A DNA stretch of 64,000 nt, from contig OX344751.2 of the NCBI GenBank assembly GCA_947034885.2, positions 8,370,001 to 8,434,000 on the forward strand. Direction: 5' to 3'. Position 1 is the first letter of the stretch; the number at the start of each line of letters is the position of its first letter. The notes under the pieces were generated by a model. The model was not told the origin of the DNA. It ran no database searches and saw only the letters and a program-made list of their open reading frames with translations. Positions 1-12,893 of this stretch are shown in pieces. This DNA comes from Thuidium tamariscinum (taxonomy: Eukaryota > Streptophyta > Bryopsida > Hypnales > Thuidiaceae). A program made the position numbers and the translations under genes.

Positions 1-811
1 AAATAGAATTCTTTTTTAGATGGATGTTTTGATTATATAATATGATATTTAGATTTTGTATATTGAGGACATGCTTGCATTCATTTATTGTTTAAAATTT
101 GAATGCATGATCTTGAAAGACATATTCATTAATTCTACAAGTTCCATTATCTTGCAAGGGAACAAAATGGATTTTAGTCAAGTTCCTATAGTTCATTTTT
201 TGGGGTGATTTTTAAACTTTTTGTAAAGTTACAAAAATACATTAACTTTTGAAGGAGTATGATTTTAATTCCAATTGGTGTCCAATATCAAAAGTTATGG
301 CACAATCAACCTAAGTTTTAATTTAGTGTGCATAAGAAAAGACCTACAAAAAATTAATATTAAATTTAAAAAAAAAATGTAAACATGTATTGTATATTCA
401 TCTACATAGAAAGTCTTAATTCATTCCATTCAGGATTGTCCTGTAAAAGCCATATATAATCTTATTTTTCATGCAATCAAAGCATTTTCTTGAAAAATTA
501 ACTTGCGAGATTCATTTTTGAATTCAATTTTTGCAATTTAAGAAAGATTTCATAAAGTTAAGATTTTCTACTAGAACAAACTCACCTTTGAAATGAGTAT
601 GTTTCCATTCCATCTTAGAGTTGTAAATGGTTTAGATTGTCCTTCAATCTTGAACCTACTTTGACATAATAATTTTTTATGAGTGAAAATTAAGTTTTTA
701 TCAACTTTAAATCCTACACTCTAAGCTTAATTTTTCAACAAAAAAATTATAAATTCAAAGTCATTAGTATAAAAACTTTAAATTAAGAAGATTCAAAGCC
801 AAAAACTCTAG

Positions 812-1745
812 GCCCTAAATGGTGTTGATTGTATTTTCACCAAATACACTTAAAAAGTGCCATTTCTAATATAAGTACCAAAACTTAGAAGAAAAAAATT
901 TCACACATATAACAATAGGATCTTGTAGTGAGCTGGTTTGAAAAGATGTAAAATAAATTCAAAATTTTCCACCTTGTAGATTGTAAGATGTTAGGCTGTT
1001 AGCATCTAATCAAGTTGACAAAAATCATTTTTTTGCCTTGCAAAAACCAGACAACTGCACTCCACAAGCTCACATTTGTATTGAAAAAAGTTCAAATTGT
1101 GGTTACTCTTTGGATTTTTTCTTCAAATAGGGTTGACTATATACTTGAAAATTTTCAAATCATTTGAAATTGTACAACATATAGAAAAATAATATTAAGT
1201 AAAAAGAAGTAAGAAATGAATCAAAATATTTAATAGTAAAAATTTATTTATGGAATTGAAAAATGACAATTCCAATAGTTAAAATTTTATAATGAAAAAT
1301 CTATACATTATATTTTTAATTCTTTTCAAAAATATTAAAATCTTGAATTAAATAAAGGATTTTAAATCTTTTGTGGTGTAGAGATTCTATAACTACATGT
1401 AAACTATCCCAAACTAAAATTCCTCATAAGTTTTGACTCATTGATCAAAATAGAATGATTAAAAGCTTTCCACTTAGATATAAATATTTTTTTTAATTAA
1501 TATTTTGAAGAATTATTTTTTACTGCCCGTGTTGCCTGTTGAGCAATGAAGCTACATATCTAATAATAACTTTTTAACTATGTAGTCAAAATTTATAAAA
1601 TTTATATAGCTTTAAAAATTCTTCTCAAGAAGACAAGATATGTTTTGTGAAATTTTCAAAGAAAAATAATTAAAACCCCATTTGCATTTGCTACCCAAAA
1701 TTACTATGTTGCCAAAATATACAGTTTTGGCATTTCTAGGCTAGT
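812..1745 (-). repeat. Degenerate ~0.93-kb repeat, same family as 14.1-15.1 and 58.8-59.7 kb
   Basis: Read on the minus strand, this block follows the order of the copies at 14132-15067 and 58757-59699. It runs from a conserved stretch around 1690-1710 (an ACCCAAAATTACTATGTTG segment), through the fatty run of short AT-rich words, to a conserved segment at about 840-880. The ends are decayed and no clean TTAA flank remains. I see it as an old inactive copy of a non-autonomous element. Confidence 0.5.
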
Positions 1746-3448
1746 CAAGCAAGGTGCAAAAAAGAATATTATCTTCAATTTAAAAGTAAATATCTTAAAA
1801 ATGTATGCTATTATTTTTCTAAAAATATTTCCACACATTCTTACAATAGGAATATTAGTCAAGATCTTATGGTAAAATATCCAAAAAAGACAAAATTTTA
1901 AATTCTTTTTCTTTTTGCAATAGAAGTGGTAGTTTTCAATGACTTTAAATGGAAATTCAAAGGCCTTGGGACTTTCTAGATTATATCCATAAATTTAAAG
2001 AACCCATAAGAAACTAAATTTTAGAAATATATGAAGTGGAAATAGTTTTTTCTTCACTCTATACAAAATCCTTTACAATTGCATAATAGTTGTTATATTC
2101 TTACTATATTCTTCAATACTAAAATTCAAAATATTTTTATCTAACCCCAAAGGACCAAGGCCCTTTTTGTCTAAGAGGCAAGAGTATTTAAAATTGACAT
2201 TCTTAAAAGAAAGAAACATCATACTCATTAGATGAAATTTGAGGCTTCCAAAGGGCTGTTTTAAGGCTGTTTTTGAACAGTTTCCAAAATGGCCGACTAT
2301 TGTCAAGCCAACATTTAATAAATTTAATATTAAAAAAATAAAATAAAATAGGGTCTTGAAGTGTAAAAAGAAGTCCAAATTTTTATTTTTATTTTTCAAA
2401 AAATAAAATAATAAATGACATGGCATTGAGTTGGCTACATCAAATTCCTGCAATTCTGTACTTTCCTTTGTTCCTAAATTGTGGGAACTCACAATCTCTT
2501 AGAGCCCCCAAATCTATTCTAATGAGTCTAATCATAAGCTTGGAAGGGTGCACACCCTACATTTTGCATACACCTACAATAATGACCTATTTAATGGAGG
2601 CTATATGTCTTGTAAAATGGATTATAAAGAATACTATTTCTTAAAACAAAATTATATATTGGTGTTTTGGGGCACCCTATTGATTATCATAATTTCTTCA
2701 CGGGATCATTTAAAGGTGCCCTATTTTACTTATACACTATTTTTTTCTTGAATTCTCCATAGTCTTCAATGAGTTAAACAGTGATACCATATGATACTTA
2801 TACACCATTTTTTTTCCTTGAGTTCCATTATACTCCATTTTTTATGAGTCCCTAGACTCCTAGAGTCCTTCAAGAGAAATGTTGAATATTACTTATACTC
2901 CATTTTTTCCTTAGTTCTCTAGAGTCCTTAAAAGGTAATATCCTATATATTATCTATTTTCCATTTTAACCTTACTTCCCTACAATTTTGAAACTTTTAT
3001 ATACTAATAGTTATGCTAAATAGACATGTACACTACAAAGAACAAATCAAAGGCAAACAAAGGCTAATATAAGTACCAATAATATATGTCAATGCCTATT
3101 GAATACCAAAATAGCATACCGATTGTGCTCAAGATCAAAGTAAATGATGGAAACAAGTGTCCTCAACAACTAGTAAGATGAAACAAAAACCTAAACTCAA
3201 AAATCAGAACACTATATGAAAGACAACTAGCTAGGTGTAGAGCAATCACAAGAGAAGAATTCTAAGAAAAATTTGAACCCAAATCACTATGTTTTTGCCT
3301 ATACCTTTAGTTCCCAATGGGAATTCAATGCAGTCATTGGATTCCCAACTTTGGATACAAAATTTGGAAGTATTTACTGGATATGTAGTACATAACCTAC
3401 AATGAAGTACTTTGTCTAGCATATTTGCAAATTTTGATTCATGAACTA

Positions 3449-4181
3449 GGGTGATTGCAAGAAAGGCCTCCCATTTTTTTGTCTCGTTTTGAATAGTACT
3501 CATAATTTTTTCAAGAGTACTATTTAATTAGAAAAAAAAAAAATTTAAAATGTGAAAAATAATTTTAATGAATATACCTTTAAGAAGAAGGTACTCTAGG
3601 AAGGAAAAGTTCAAGAAAATTCTCTAATTAGGAGAACTAGAAAAGTGCATAATCTCATGAAAATGAGTACTTTTATATTTGAATTTGTAAAAAATAGGAA
3701 AAGGAATTTTAAGAAAAAATAAAAATTTTAAATTTGGGAAGGATTGATGATGATGAGATTTCACCAAACAAATAATTTTGAAACCATTTTCAATGTTCAC
3801 AATTGCATGCGCAAGGGGTCCCTATTTGCATCTATGTGGAGGATATAAAATAATGTATTTTTAAATTCTTTTTGGCAAAAACATGAATCTCTAGTGTAGA
3901 AATATACCACATAAATTTCAAGTCTACATCACTAATTTTGGATACTCCATAGTACTAAAAACCTCTAAATGGCAAAGTGTGACAAATGAGCTAAATTAAA
4001 ATTTAATTAGAATTTTTTTTTTGAATTTAAAAAATAAAATAAAATCTCATTATTGTCAAGTTGTCTATCTTCAATAAAAATTTCAAGTAAGTTGGCCTAA
4101 TTCCCCAAAAGTTATAACCAATGGCATAAAAGTCACTTCCATTGTGACGCCAAATAGTATAGCCCTTTCTTGCAATCACCC
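3449..4181. mobile_element. MITE, GGGTCATTGC family, copy 1 (733 bp)
   Basis: The left end reads GGGTGATTGCAAGAAAG and the right end is its inverted complement, CTTTCTTGCAATCACCC. The interior aligns by eye, block by block, with 25793-26520 (shared words such as the TTTGTAAAAAATAGGAA segment and the AAAGTGTGACAAA segment). One half matches the arms of the 11275-12350 foldback. There is no coding capacity, so it would depend on a transposase elsewhere. No convincing target-site duplication is visible. Confidence 0.7.
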
Positions 4182-6624
4182 ACCACCCCATTCATAAACC
4201 ACATTGGTATTTTTCTAGGATTTCTTTTTGTATATATGCTATTTTACATATACTATTCACATATTTTTATGTTATTATATGTGATCATCCATTACATATA
4301 ATTATGTTTCACACTTCTAAAGCCCTTATAATACATTAATTTATTTATAAATTTTACATAAAATGAATATATTAGAGCCTATATTTATTGTACGTAGTTT
4401 CTACATTTTTCAACAATGTCCTCCCTCCCATGAGATCATAAGATCAAACTAGACAAAAATAAGAATGTATGGAAGAAATTTCAAAAACTTTGGCCGTGTA
4501 GATTACAAATTATTTGCAATCAAGTGATGAAAACAAGGATGAAAACAAGTTTTTTGTACCTTTCATGACTAGATTTTTTTGAGGTTGAGAGCATAGAAAC
4601 AAAAATTCTTTATAAAAGAAAATTTAATTCTCATCGTCTAAAATATTCTTATATAGAAGTAGGTATGAGATGGAAAGAAGAAATAATTCTTTAATAGTTC
4701 TAAGATGGAATTTGAAGACACTAATTGAAACCATCAAATTGCTCTAGCAAGAAAACTAAACTATGTGGAGTTTGTTACTGTAAAAAATTGTAAAAATTGA
4801 GTTCACAAATGGATCTTGAATGTTTTTTTTTATGAAGATGCTTGGATTGCCTGAAAAAGAAGATTCTCCACAACTTTTTCATCACTAGCCCAAATGATAT
4901 AAATAGAATCTTTTCATGTAAAATAAAAGTATTTTATATGAGATACAAAACTATAAAATAATTGTTTTGAGTTTTTGTGAATTTTTTGGTATCACTCAAC
5001 AATCTATCTTTTGCTCTTAGAGTAGTTTAACTTTTATTCTCAATCACCATTTAGAATAAAAATTGTAATCCTAGAAAACTATTGTATTTTCCTAAACTCA
5101 AAAAACGTTTCAAAAAATATTTTTCATAACCCCAAAACACTCAACATTCTTGGATTTCTTACTTAGTACCTTGATAAGTTGCAATATTTTTGTTTCATAC
5201 TTGTATTTAACAAAAGGCTTAAACATTTATCTTTATAGGATCTTTGAACAATCTAATATTGTCTACAAATCTCAAATGAATGTATGTTACAAACAAAATA
5301 GATAAATTTTCTTCAATTATTGATTGATATTCAAAGTTGTTTGTTGCCTTGAGTTCTTTGTTTATTCACTTTTAATTCAAATTTAATAATATGAATTGCA
5401 AACTAAAATATCTCTTTCCATTTTTTAATACATAGTGATGGAAACATAATTTGTGAACTTTTAGATAGTATTAAATTGTCTATTCTAAAATAATACTATA
5501 GTTGCAATTCTATAAGAAGAATACACTAAGAATATGTCTACAAAGTTATAACTTGAATTTGTCAGAATGGGTACTTATTAGTACTTCTGATCTCTAAAAT
5601 TACAACTAAAGATATTTTTAAAAACCAACATTTATCATCAAATAAATTTTAGAACAACAAATGATTTTTTTTAATGATTTCAAAATTGTGTATCTACCTT
5701 CACTATGAATTTTAGCTACTTTGAGTATATACAAGTTGTCTTTGAAAAAATACTTCCAAATGTATTTTGCATTGCTAAATGTAATCAATAGTCCAAATCT
5801 TCCTACAAGTTGGAGAAAATGCCACCAATCCTTCTCTTATCTTTTGGAATTTCTTGAAATATTTTCCTAAGCATACAAATATAAAAGTATTCACTTCATT
5901 GAAATTTTCTATTAACATATTTTTAGAGAAAATTTTCCTTCAATATTTTCTACTTTGTCAATGTGAACAAAAATTTGGATCTCCAACTTCTATCATTTTC
6001 TACATTTTATAGTGAGCTAGAAGAGCTTACATGAATTTTAAAATTTTTTTGGTAAAAATAAATTTTCCTAAGGAATAGCATACATCTTTCACCAAATAAA
6101 ATTACTATTAGAATTAAAAAAAAGAAAGTGTGATTACAACAAGGCTGTTCTATTTTTGTATTTTACAATTGTAGAAGTGATTCCTTCTATAATAAAAAAA
6201 ATAAAAAAATATTTTTTCCTTATAAATAAATAAAAGGAAAGGAAGTTAAAAAATTTAATATCATAGGAGTATTAAATGCATAATAACTTTCCAAGTAGGG
6301 AAATAAAGAAAGCATTGAATTGCATAAAAATAGTTATTTTGATGTCCTAACTTCAAACTTTTTTGAGACCAAAATTTGAATGTAGTTTTGAAGCTTCCAA
6401 AATATATGCTCTTAAAAAAGGCTTGCAAATCAAATTTCATCTAACTCTTAAAAAATTTAGACATGGTGTAAAGTATCTTATTATTGATTGGTATAAGGTC
6501 ACATTTTATTTTATTCTAAGGGAAATACATATTCATGTAAATGTGACTGAAGCATGAAAAGTGAAGCAAAATATGTTTTTTTCAAAAGTAAATTGAAGGA
6601 AACAAATCCAAATCTGATCATTAA

Positions 6625-7592
6625 CCCCCTACGGCCAAGCCCCAACTATGTGAAGAAACAACTGTACATTTCAAGTGTTACAAGTCTAAATGTGAGTAAC
6701 ATATGAAAATATGAACTATACAGTCTTGTAGTGTGCATTTTAAAGATATAGATCAAATTTGGAGTCATTTGACTATATAGATTGAAAGATTATAATGTTT
6801 TAGTGTTCAAAAAAGATGCTGAAATTTTCTTAAAAACACATTTAGAGGTGAAATTTGATTTCTAAACCTACTCAAATGAAAAAAATTTAAACTAGAAAAT
6901 GATTAAAAAATAAAATAAAAATACTTTGGTGGAAAAAAAAATCATTAAATTGACTCATTGTGTTTGCAAAATTGTTTTGAAATGTCAAAAACCAGTGAAA
7001 AAAGTAGCAAAAAATCACATCTATGGTTGAAACTCTCTTTATTACAATGCTTCTTAGTCACTTATTAGTTCTTGGACTGATATGAAATTTGAACCACAAG
7101 AACTAGACTAGTATGCTCAACTTTTCAAACAAAAATTGTTGTAAACGGATCATGTAAAAACAAGTTATAAGTTGCCAAAGTTCACTACACTCCAAAAATG
7201 GTAGGATTTTGAACTTCAAATTGCTCCCAAACATTCAAAACAACTTGGATTGATATAAAATTTTTACCACGATAACTAGACTTTAAGGCAAACAAAATCC
7301 AACAAATTTGATTGAAATCAAGCATTGAATGAAAAAGATACAAGCCCCCAAAGTTGCATCCCTAAAATGCAATTTGGTGAACTCAAATTGAACCTACAAG
7401 CTTTGATTGTCTGCCAAAAATTCAATACCACTTGTATTGATTTGAAAATTTTATCATAAAAACTAGACTTCTATGCGCAACTTTCCCAATAAGTTTTATT
7501 GAATTTAGACATCAAATGCAAAAGTTACAGTACTTTGAAGTTGGCTATTGGACTGTGTGTGGACACTTTTGGGCCCCTTGGATGGTGAGGGG
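6625..7592. mobile_element. TTAA-flanked MITE (piggyBac-like termini), copy A, 968 bp
   Basis: The element starts CCCCCTACGGCCAAGCCCC directly after TTAA (6621-6624) and ends in AGGGG directly before TTAA (7593-7596). The inner part of the right end reads GGGCCCCTTGG, the inverse of the left-end CCAAG..CCCC block. There is no open reading frame of note. The interior contains several similar sentences built around 'AACTAGACT' spaced about 170 bp apart, suggesting an internal tandem origin. Confidence 0.6.
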
Positions 7593-7762
7593 TTAAGTTT
7601 CGGTGCTTAGAACACTCAAATCATTTGAAATTTGAAGAAGCATTAGAATTTAATATATAATTCAATTAGGAAAAATAATTCCAAAAATAAAATAAGTCTT
7701 GTTATTTGTTGCAATTCTATAGATATAGCCATATCAAATTAGGAAATATTGTAAAAATTGTG

Positions 7763-7764
<2 letters not shown>

Positions 7765-7807
<43 letters not shown>
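7765..7807. repeat. (AT)n microsatellite
   Basis: An uninterrupted run of about 21 AT dinucleotides. It lies in AT-rich non-genic sequence between two MITE-like elements and has no visible role. Confidence 0.95.
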
Positions 7808-7811
<4 letters not shown>

Positions 7812-7977
7812 TTTTTAAATTAATTATAATAATCATTTTATATATTGATTCATAAATTATACAAGATAAATATTAATATGGTCTATTATTGATTTATTTT
7901 ATATATTATTTTTAATATATTATATTTTTAATGTAAAAAGGATCATACTATTATTTTATAAATAAACTCGCGGTTGG

Positions 7978-8411
7978 TGCTTGCTATGCTATGTAATCAT
8001 CATTAGAATTTATAAAATTGATATCATGAAAGCTCAAATCTCACAAAAGCACTAAATCATAGAAGCGCAAAGAAGTGTTAAGCCAAGAAAACCAATGGAT
8101 TTGCTACCTCTATTATATCTTCTTGTGGATCCTCTTTAATATCACCTTCATTGCAACAACTATATTATTTTTATAATATCACTCTTTGTAAAAAGTGATA
8201 TTACAAAAGTGATTGCAAATTGCTACACCTTTTCTGTAATATCACATTGTGTGATAATAAGATTTTCATGTATTCATGATTGAAAGCATTCTTATAAAAT
8301 ACTTAAAATAATTATTTTAAGGACTTATTGAAATCAATATCATGCATTCTATTCAAATATATAAATTTTTTTATTAATATGTGATACAATGAATGCATAG
8401 CATAGCAAGCA
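7978..8411. mobile_element. Putative MITE with 16-bp perfect terminal inverted repeats
   Basis: TGCTTGCTATGCTATG at 7978-7993 is repeated as a perfect reverse complement at 8396-8411. Weaker similarity (a CTCG block) continues outward. The roughly 430-bp interior is AT-rich and non-coding. The superfamily cannot be assigned and no duplication of the target site is clear. Confidence 0.5.
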
Positions 8412-9313
8412 CGAGCCCCTAGTATTAATGGTAGCATTTGTGATATTACAAAGGGGCTTATGATTTTAGTAGTATGATAACCAAAACAAGTGGCCAAAAT
8501 TTAGAAGCAAGGTAACTAATTAGAATGTAATCCAATCTCCTAAGAAATTTTATTGAATTAGGATGTTGTATATTATGATACACAAGCTTTTTTTTCTTGA
8601 TGCACAAATGTATATTGTTGATCAAAACTTTAAGAACTCACGTACACCTATGGAAATTGAACTTTGAGACATTCAAAATGCTCATTTATAATTTATAATT
8701 CATACCTATGTCATTCAAGAAAAAAGATTTTAAGTGAATTTGATATCTACATTTACTTGCAAAGTTAAATGCTTATTCAAACACTTTGAAGTATATTTAG
8801 ATTATCAAATGAAGATATGGTTGTAATATACATTTACAATGTTGAAAAAGTTAATAGAACAAAACTACTATTAAAGTAGGCATACTTACTATAGTTCTCT
8901 CCCAATTGTGCTCATTGTCTACATATGTTCAACAATTCAACCTACAAAATTTTTACAACATGACACATCAAATACATGACTATTGGGCATCTAAAATGAA
9001 GAGTCAAATTTTGAAACTTTTTACTTTATAATTTTCTTCAGATTAGGGAAAGAAAAAATACGTATAGGAAATCTATTATTTTATAAAGATTTATTAATGG
9101 TTGCAAAATAACTTATGCATTTCTTTGTTTTCAACCCCAGGTTTTGTAAAGGGAATGAAATAACAATTTGCTTTGAAAATTACCATACTTCCTTCTAACT
9201 TAAGGTTCTACACAAATCTAATGTTCCAACATGGGTTCCAACATCTTCCTTGCAAATACAATTTGAGTTATAAACACTATAAGAAAAAGGGGTGTTTTAA
9301 GCAATGGTACTAG

Positions 9314-9543
9314 TATGTTAGCATGAAAGTGTGAGCATGTGAGCCTTGAGCATATGTATATATATAAATATGTATCATGCAACCATTAAAGATGTTTATA
9401 ACATAAACACCTATAATACATGTACTTATAGCATATATACACTATTAATTAACATAGAAGGTTAATTACTATAATATAAACACTTATAGCATAGGTGTAT
9501 AATCTTCTAGGCTCACAGGATCACACTTTTATGCTCACATAAT
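9314..9543 (+). repeat. ~230-bp inverted-ended repeat, copy 1
   Basis: The ends are imperfect inverted repeats of about 30 bp, built around AGCATGAAAGTGTGAGC on the left and GGATCACACTTTTATGCT on the right. A second copy in the opposite orientation lies at 12688-12893 and preserves most internal words (for example the AGAAGGTTA and ATTATAGGTGTA segments). Non-coding MITE-type structure. Confidence 0.6.
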
Positions 9544-9552
9544 AACAATCCT

Positions 9553-9747
9553 CGTGTTTTAAGTGAGTTTTAAAGTATAGTCCTAGGCATAAGATTGTAA
9601 GTAATGACCTTCAAGGCAATTTTGAGCAAAAATTTACTAGAAGTACATATATTTTTAGTAAATTTTTGTTGAAAATTGCTATAAAGATCATAAATTATAA
9701 TCTTAATATGTCTAAGACTATACTTTAAAACTCACTTAAAACACCCC
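9553..9747. repeat. Hairpin (~90-bp arms)
   Basis: GTGTTTTAAGTGAGTTTTAA at the left is mirrored by TTAAAACTCACTTAAAACAC at the right. Pairing continues inward with some mismatches to a short loop near 9650. Transcribed from either strand it would fold into a long imperfect stem. Confidence 0.7.
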
Positions 9748-11274
9748 CTTCTCTTGTAGTAGAAACTCAAAAGTTTCAAAAAGTCCCATTTTCAAAAGCC
9801 CATACAATTCTAATCTTTGAATAGTAGACAAAGCCTAAGGAATTTTTTTTAGAGAATCTGCATGAAAATTTTCCAAAATTCAACTATATCCAAATATTTT
9901 GATGTGATTATCTTTGTTTTCATGAAATGCATCTATCAATCTAAGTCTTGGATTTTAAATCACAAATTTGAACTTATAGTTTATGCATTAGAAAGTCACA
10001 TAAAAGAATTTAATAGTAGCTTTGAGGTTATCTATGACCTTGAGGAAGGTAGAAGATCATCATTGATTGGTCATTTGAACAAACTACATATTGACCATAC
10101 AAAAAAGATTCCCAAATTTAAGTTTGGGCACCTTCCAAGGTCCTCATATGTCTTTTAAGGTCTAAGAAAAACATTTATTCTACTTTGGAAGCTTTGTTTA
10201 CACATATACACTTGCTCATATTCCAAATTTTTCATATGTGATTTTATTATAGTCAAGAATAAGATCTTTTGAGAGTAATTGATCATTGTTTTTAAGAGAA
10301 TGATAATTTTTGGCATTTTCCTAAGTATTTGTCAATTTTTAGAATATCAATCTTTAAATCAACAACATGACCTCAATGGTCTAAGACTGGCATTTATTGC
10401 ACATTAAGATTTTGCACCTAGCATTGAGAAATTGTGGACTAATATGTCACTAGTCTCGAATTGTAGTGAATGGCCAAAATAAGGGACAAGTTAAATAAGA
10501 CAAAATATTCTTGAACAAGATATAAGGCCATACTTTCATAATTTTATTTTATTTTGTGTACCACTTAGAACTTTGGTACCTATTATTGTTGATAACATTT
10601 CTATTTTTTATAGATAAATGCCAATGTAATTCAATATGGTTTATACAATTATAATAGGCCATAGGCCATCGGTAGTGTATTTGATTATATAGATTAATAC
10701 TAGCCATTTCATGTCTTAAACTACACCATGTTTACCCAATTTGTTCATAAATAAAATTCATATAGAGAGATAGTGGCCATTTTTTTTCATATTGGAAATG
10801 TATAGTACTTGTGAAAATTTCTCCAATCCCCAAATGCTATGTTGGAATTATTAAGCATTGATATGTGAAAATTCACATGTGTATATTGGATCCTTATATA
10901 TAAAAATCAATATTTCTATACATGGATATAAATATGTATGTTTATATATTATATGTATATGTATGATTTATTGTATGTTTTAAAAGGAGACTACTATACT
11001 TGAGTATTAAAGTTGGCATTTCATGTTGAATAATTGATTGATGTTGAAAAAAGTGGTTTAGCCTGCAATCTAAAGATTGATGAAATTTTCATTTTTTCTA
11101 AATTGCAACACTTTTTAGTTAGTTACTTTGTACATTTGTATTAAGCTAGGTATCTTTCTAAGCCACTACATCTTTGAAACATAAAGAGAAGGCAAGTGAC
11201 TTATAGAGTCATAGAGGTAGAGATGTAGCATGCACAACAATTCATGCGAGTTTTGCAAATTAAAACATGAAAAA

Positions 11275-12350
11275 GGGTCATTGCAAGAAACACCAACCAC
11301 TTTTGTAGCACTTTGTAAAATTTGTTCTTGTCCAATGCTATAACTTTTGATTGATGAATCCAATGGCCAAACCAAAAAAATTATTTCTAGAGTTCTTGAT
11401 TGCAATCATATTTTGCATTTTTCAAAATTTCAAAAATATCATTTTATATTTAAAAGTTATTTTTGTTAATTTGTCACACTTTCAAGATTAGGGTTTTTTA
11501 TACTATTGATTAGTTTAAATTAATTATTTTTGGTTGAAATTTCTGTGGTATGTTTTTACAGTAGGTAGACATGTCCCTACCAAAGGGCATCTAAAAAAAC
11601 ATTATTTTATGACCTCTACATTAGTGCAAACAGGCCTCCCTTGTGTGTACACTTCAAAACATTAGAAATGGTTTTGAACTCATTTAGTCAAACCTCATAA
11701 TTAAGAAGTCTTCTCAAATGTCCAATTTTTAGTTTTGTTCAAAAATGTTTTTCCTATTTTTTACAAATTAAAACATCAATGTATGTATTTTGTTTACTAG
11801 AATTCAATGTCCAAGATGATTTCCTAGAAAATACATACATTGATATTTTTATTTGTAAAAAATAGGAAAAACATTTTTGAACAAAACTAAAAATTGGCCA
11901 TTTGAGAGGACTTCTTGGTTATGAGGTTTGACAAAAAAAATGAGTTCAAAACCATTTCTAATGTTTTGAAGTGTACACGCAAGGGAAGCTTGTTTACACT
12001 AATGTAGAGGTCATAAAATAATGTTTTTTTAGATGCCCTTTGGTAGGGACATGTCTACCTACTGTAAAACCATACCACAGAAATTTCAACCAAAAATCAT
12101 TAATGTAAACCAATCAATAGTATAAAAAAACCCTAATCTTGAAAGTGTGACAAATTAACAAAAATAACTTTTAAATATAAAATGATTTTTTTGAAATAAA
12201 AAAAAATGCAAAATATGATTGCAATCAAGAACCCTAGAAATAATTTTTTTTGGTTTGGGCATTGGATTCATCAATCAAAAGTTATAGCATTGGACAAGAA
12301 CAAATTTTACAAAGTGCTACAAAAGTGGTTAGTGTTTCTTGCAATGACCC
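11275..12350. mobile_element. 1,076-bp foldback element, GGGTCATTGC family
   Basis: The two arms, 11275-11791 and 11828-12350, are reverse complements at roughly 93-95 % identity by eye, around a 36-base loop. Outer ends are GGGTCATTGCAAGAAACAC and its complement. Each arm corresponds to one half of the 0.73-kb elements at 3449-4181 and 25793-26520, so this copy looks like a half-element duplicated in inverted orientation. The flanks share only an A-rich tract. Open frames in the arms are chance frames repeated on both strands. Confidence 0.85.
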
Positions 12351-12687
12351 AAAAGCTCAAATACTCATAGTCAAGTCAAATAATGTAATAATTGTTTTCA
12401 TCAATGAATTTCAAATCTTCCATAATTTTCTTTTAAAGAATCCAAATTACAAACATATTGTTGGATATAGAACTTAGTTTGATTTCCCTCATTTTCTTAG
12501 ATTACCTTATTTTGAAAAAAATTGATTTACAATATTTAAATGAAGTCTTGATTTCAATGTGAACAAAATTACTTTGCTTTTTTTTTTAACTCCCACCTTG
12601 CTTTGAATACCCTAAAACCTTAGAAGATTGATGAAGAACCATGAACTTCACTATTAGAAGGACTTCTTCACCCCTAACTAAAGGTTG

Positions 12688-12893
12688 CTATTAGGATGAG
12701 CCTAGAAGTGTGAGCCTATGGGCCTAAAAGACTATACACCTATGATATAAGTGTCTATATTATAGTAACCTTCTATGATAATAGTGCATATATGCTATAA
12801 ATACCTATATTATAGGTGTACATGTTATAAACACCTTCAATAGTTGCATGGTATCTACTTATATATATGTTCAACGTTGACATGCTTACATAC
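12688..12893 (-). repeat. ~205-bp inverted-ended repeat, copy 2
   Basis: Reverse-complement relative of 9314-9543, including the GTGTGAGCC end, the AGAAGGTTACTATAATATA block and the TATTATAGGTGTA block. Non-coding. Confidence 0.55.

Larger units (their letters stand above)
9275..9761. mobile_element. Element with CACTA-like ends, containing a nested repeat
   Basis: The left end CACTATAAGAAAAAGGGG matches the classic CACTACAAGAAAA terminus of plant CACTA/EnSpm elements. The right end is inverted (CCCCCTTCTCTTGTAGTA). A GTGTTTTAAG subterminal word is shared by both ends. Inside lie a 230-bp repeat (9314-9543) found inverted at 12688-12893, and a hairpin (9553-9747). It is short and non-coding, so it would be a deletion derivative. 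Confidence 0.5.

Noticed and set aside
1960..1981. 16-bp match (CCTTGGGACTTTCTAG) to about 38003
   Set aside because: An isolated short match without flanking similarity; probably chance or a decayed terminus that cannot be assigned.
11166..12477. Two similar frames on opposite strands (shared ALDSSIKSYSIGQEQ-like peptide)
   Set aside because: The shared peptide is a by-product of the DNA foldback; the frames are not conserved genes.
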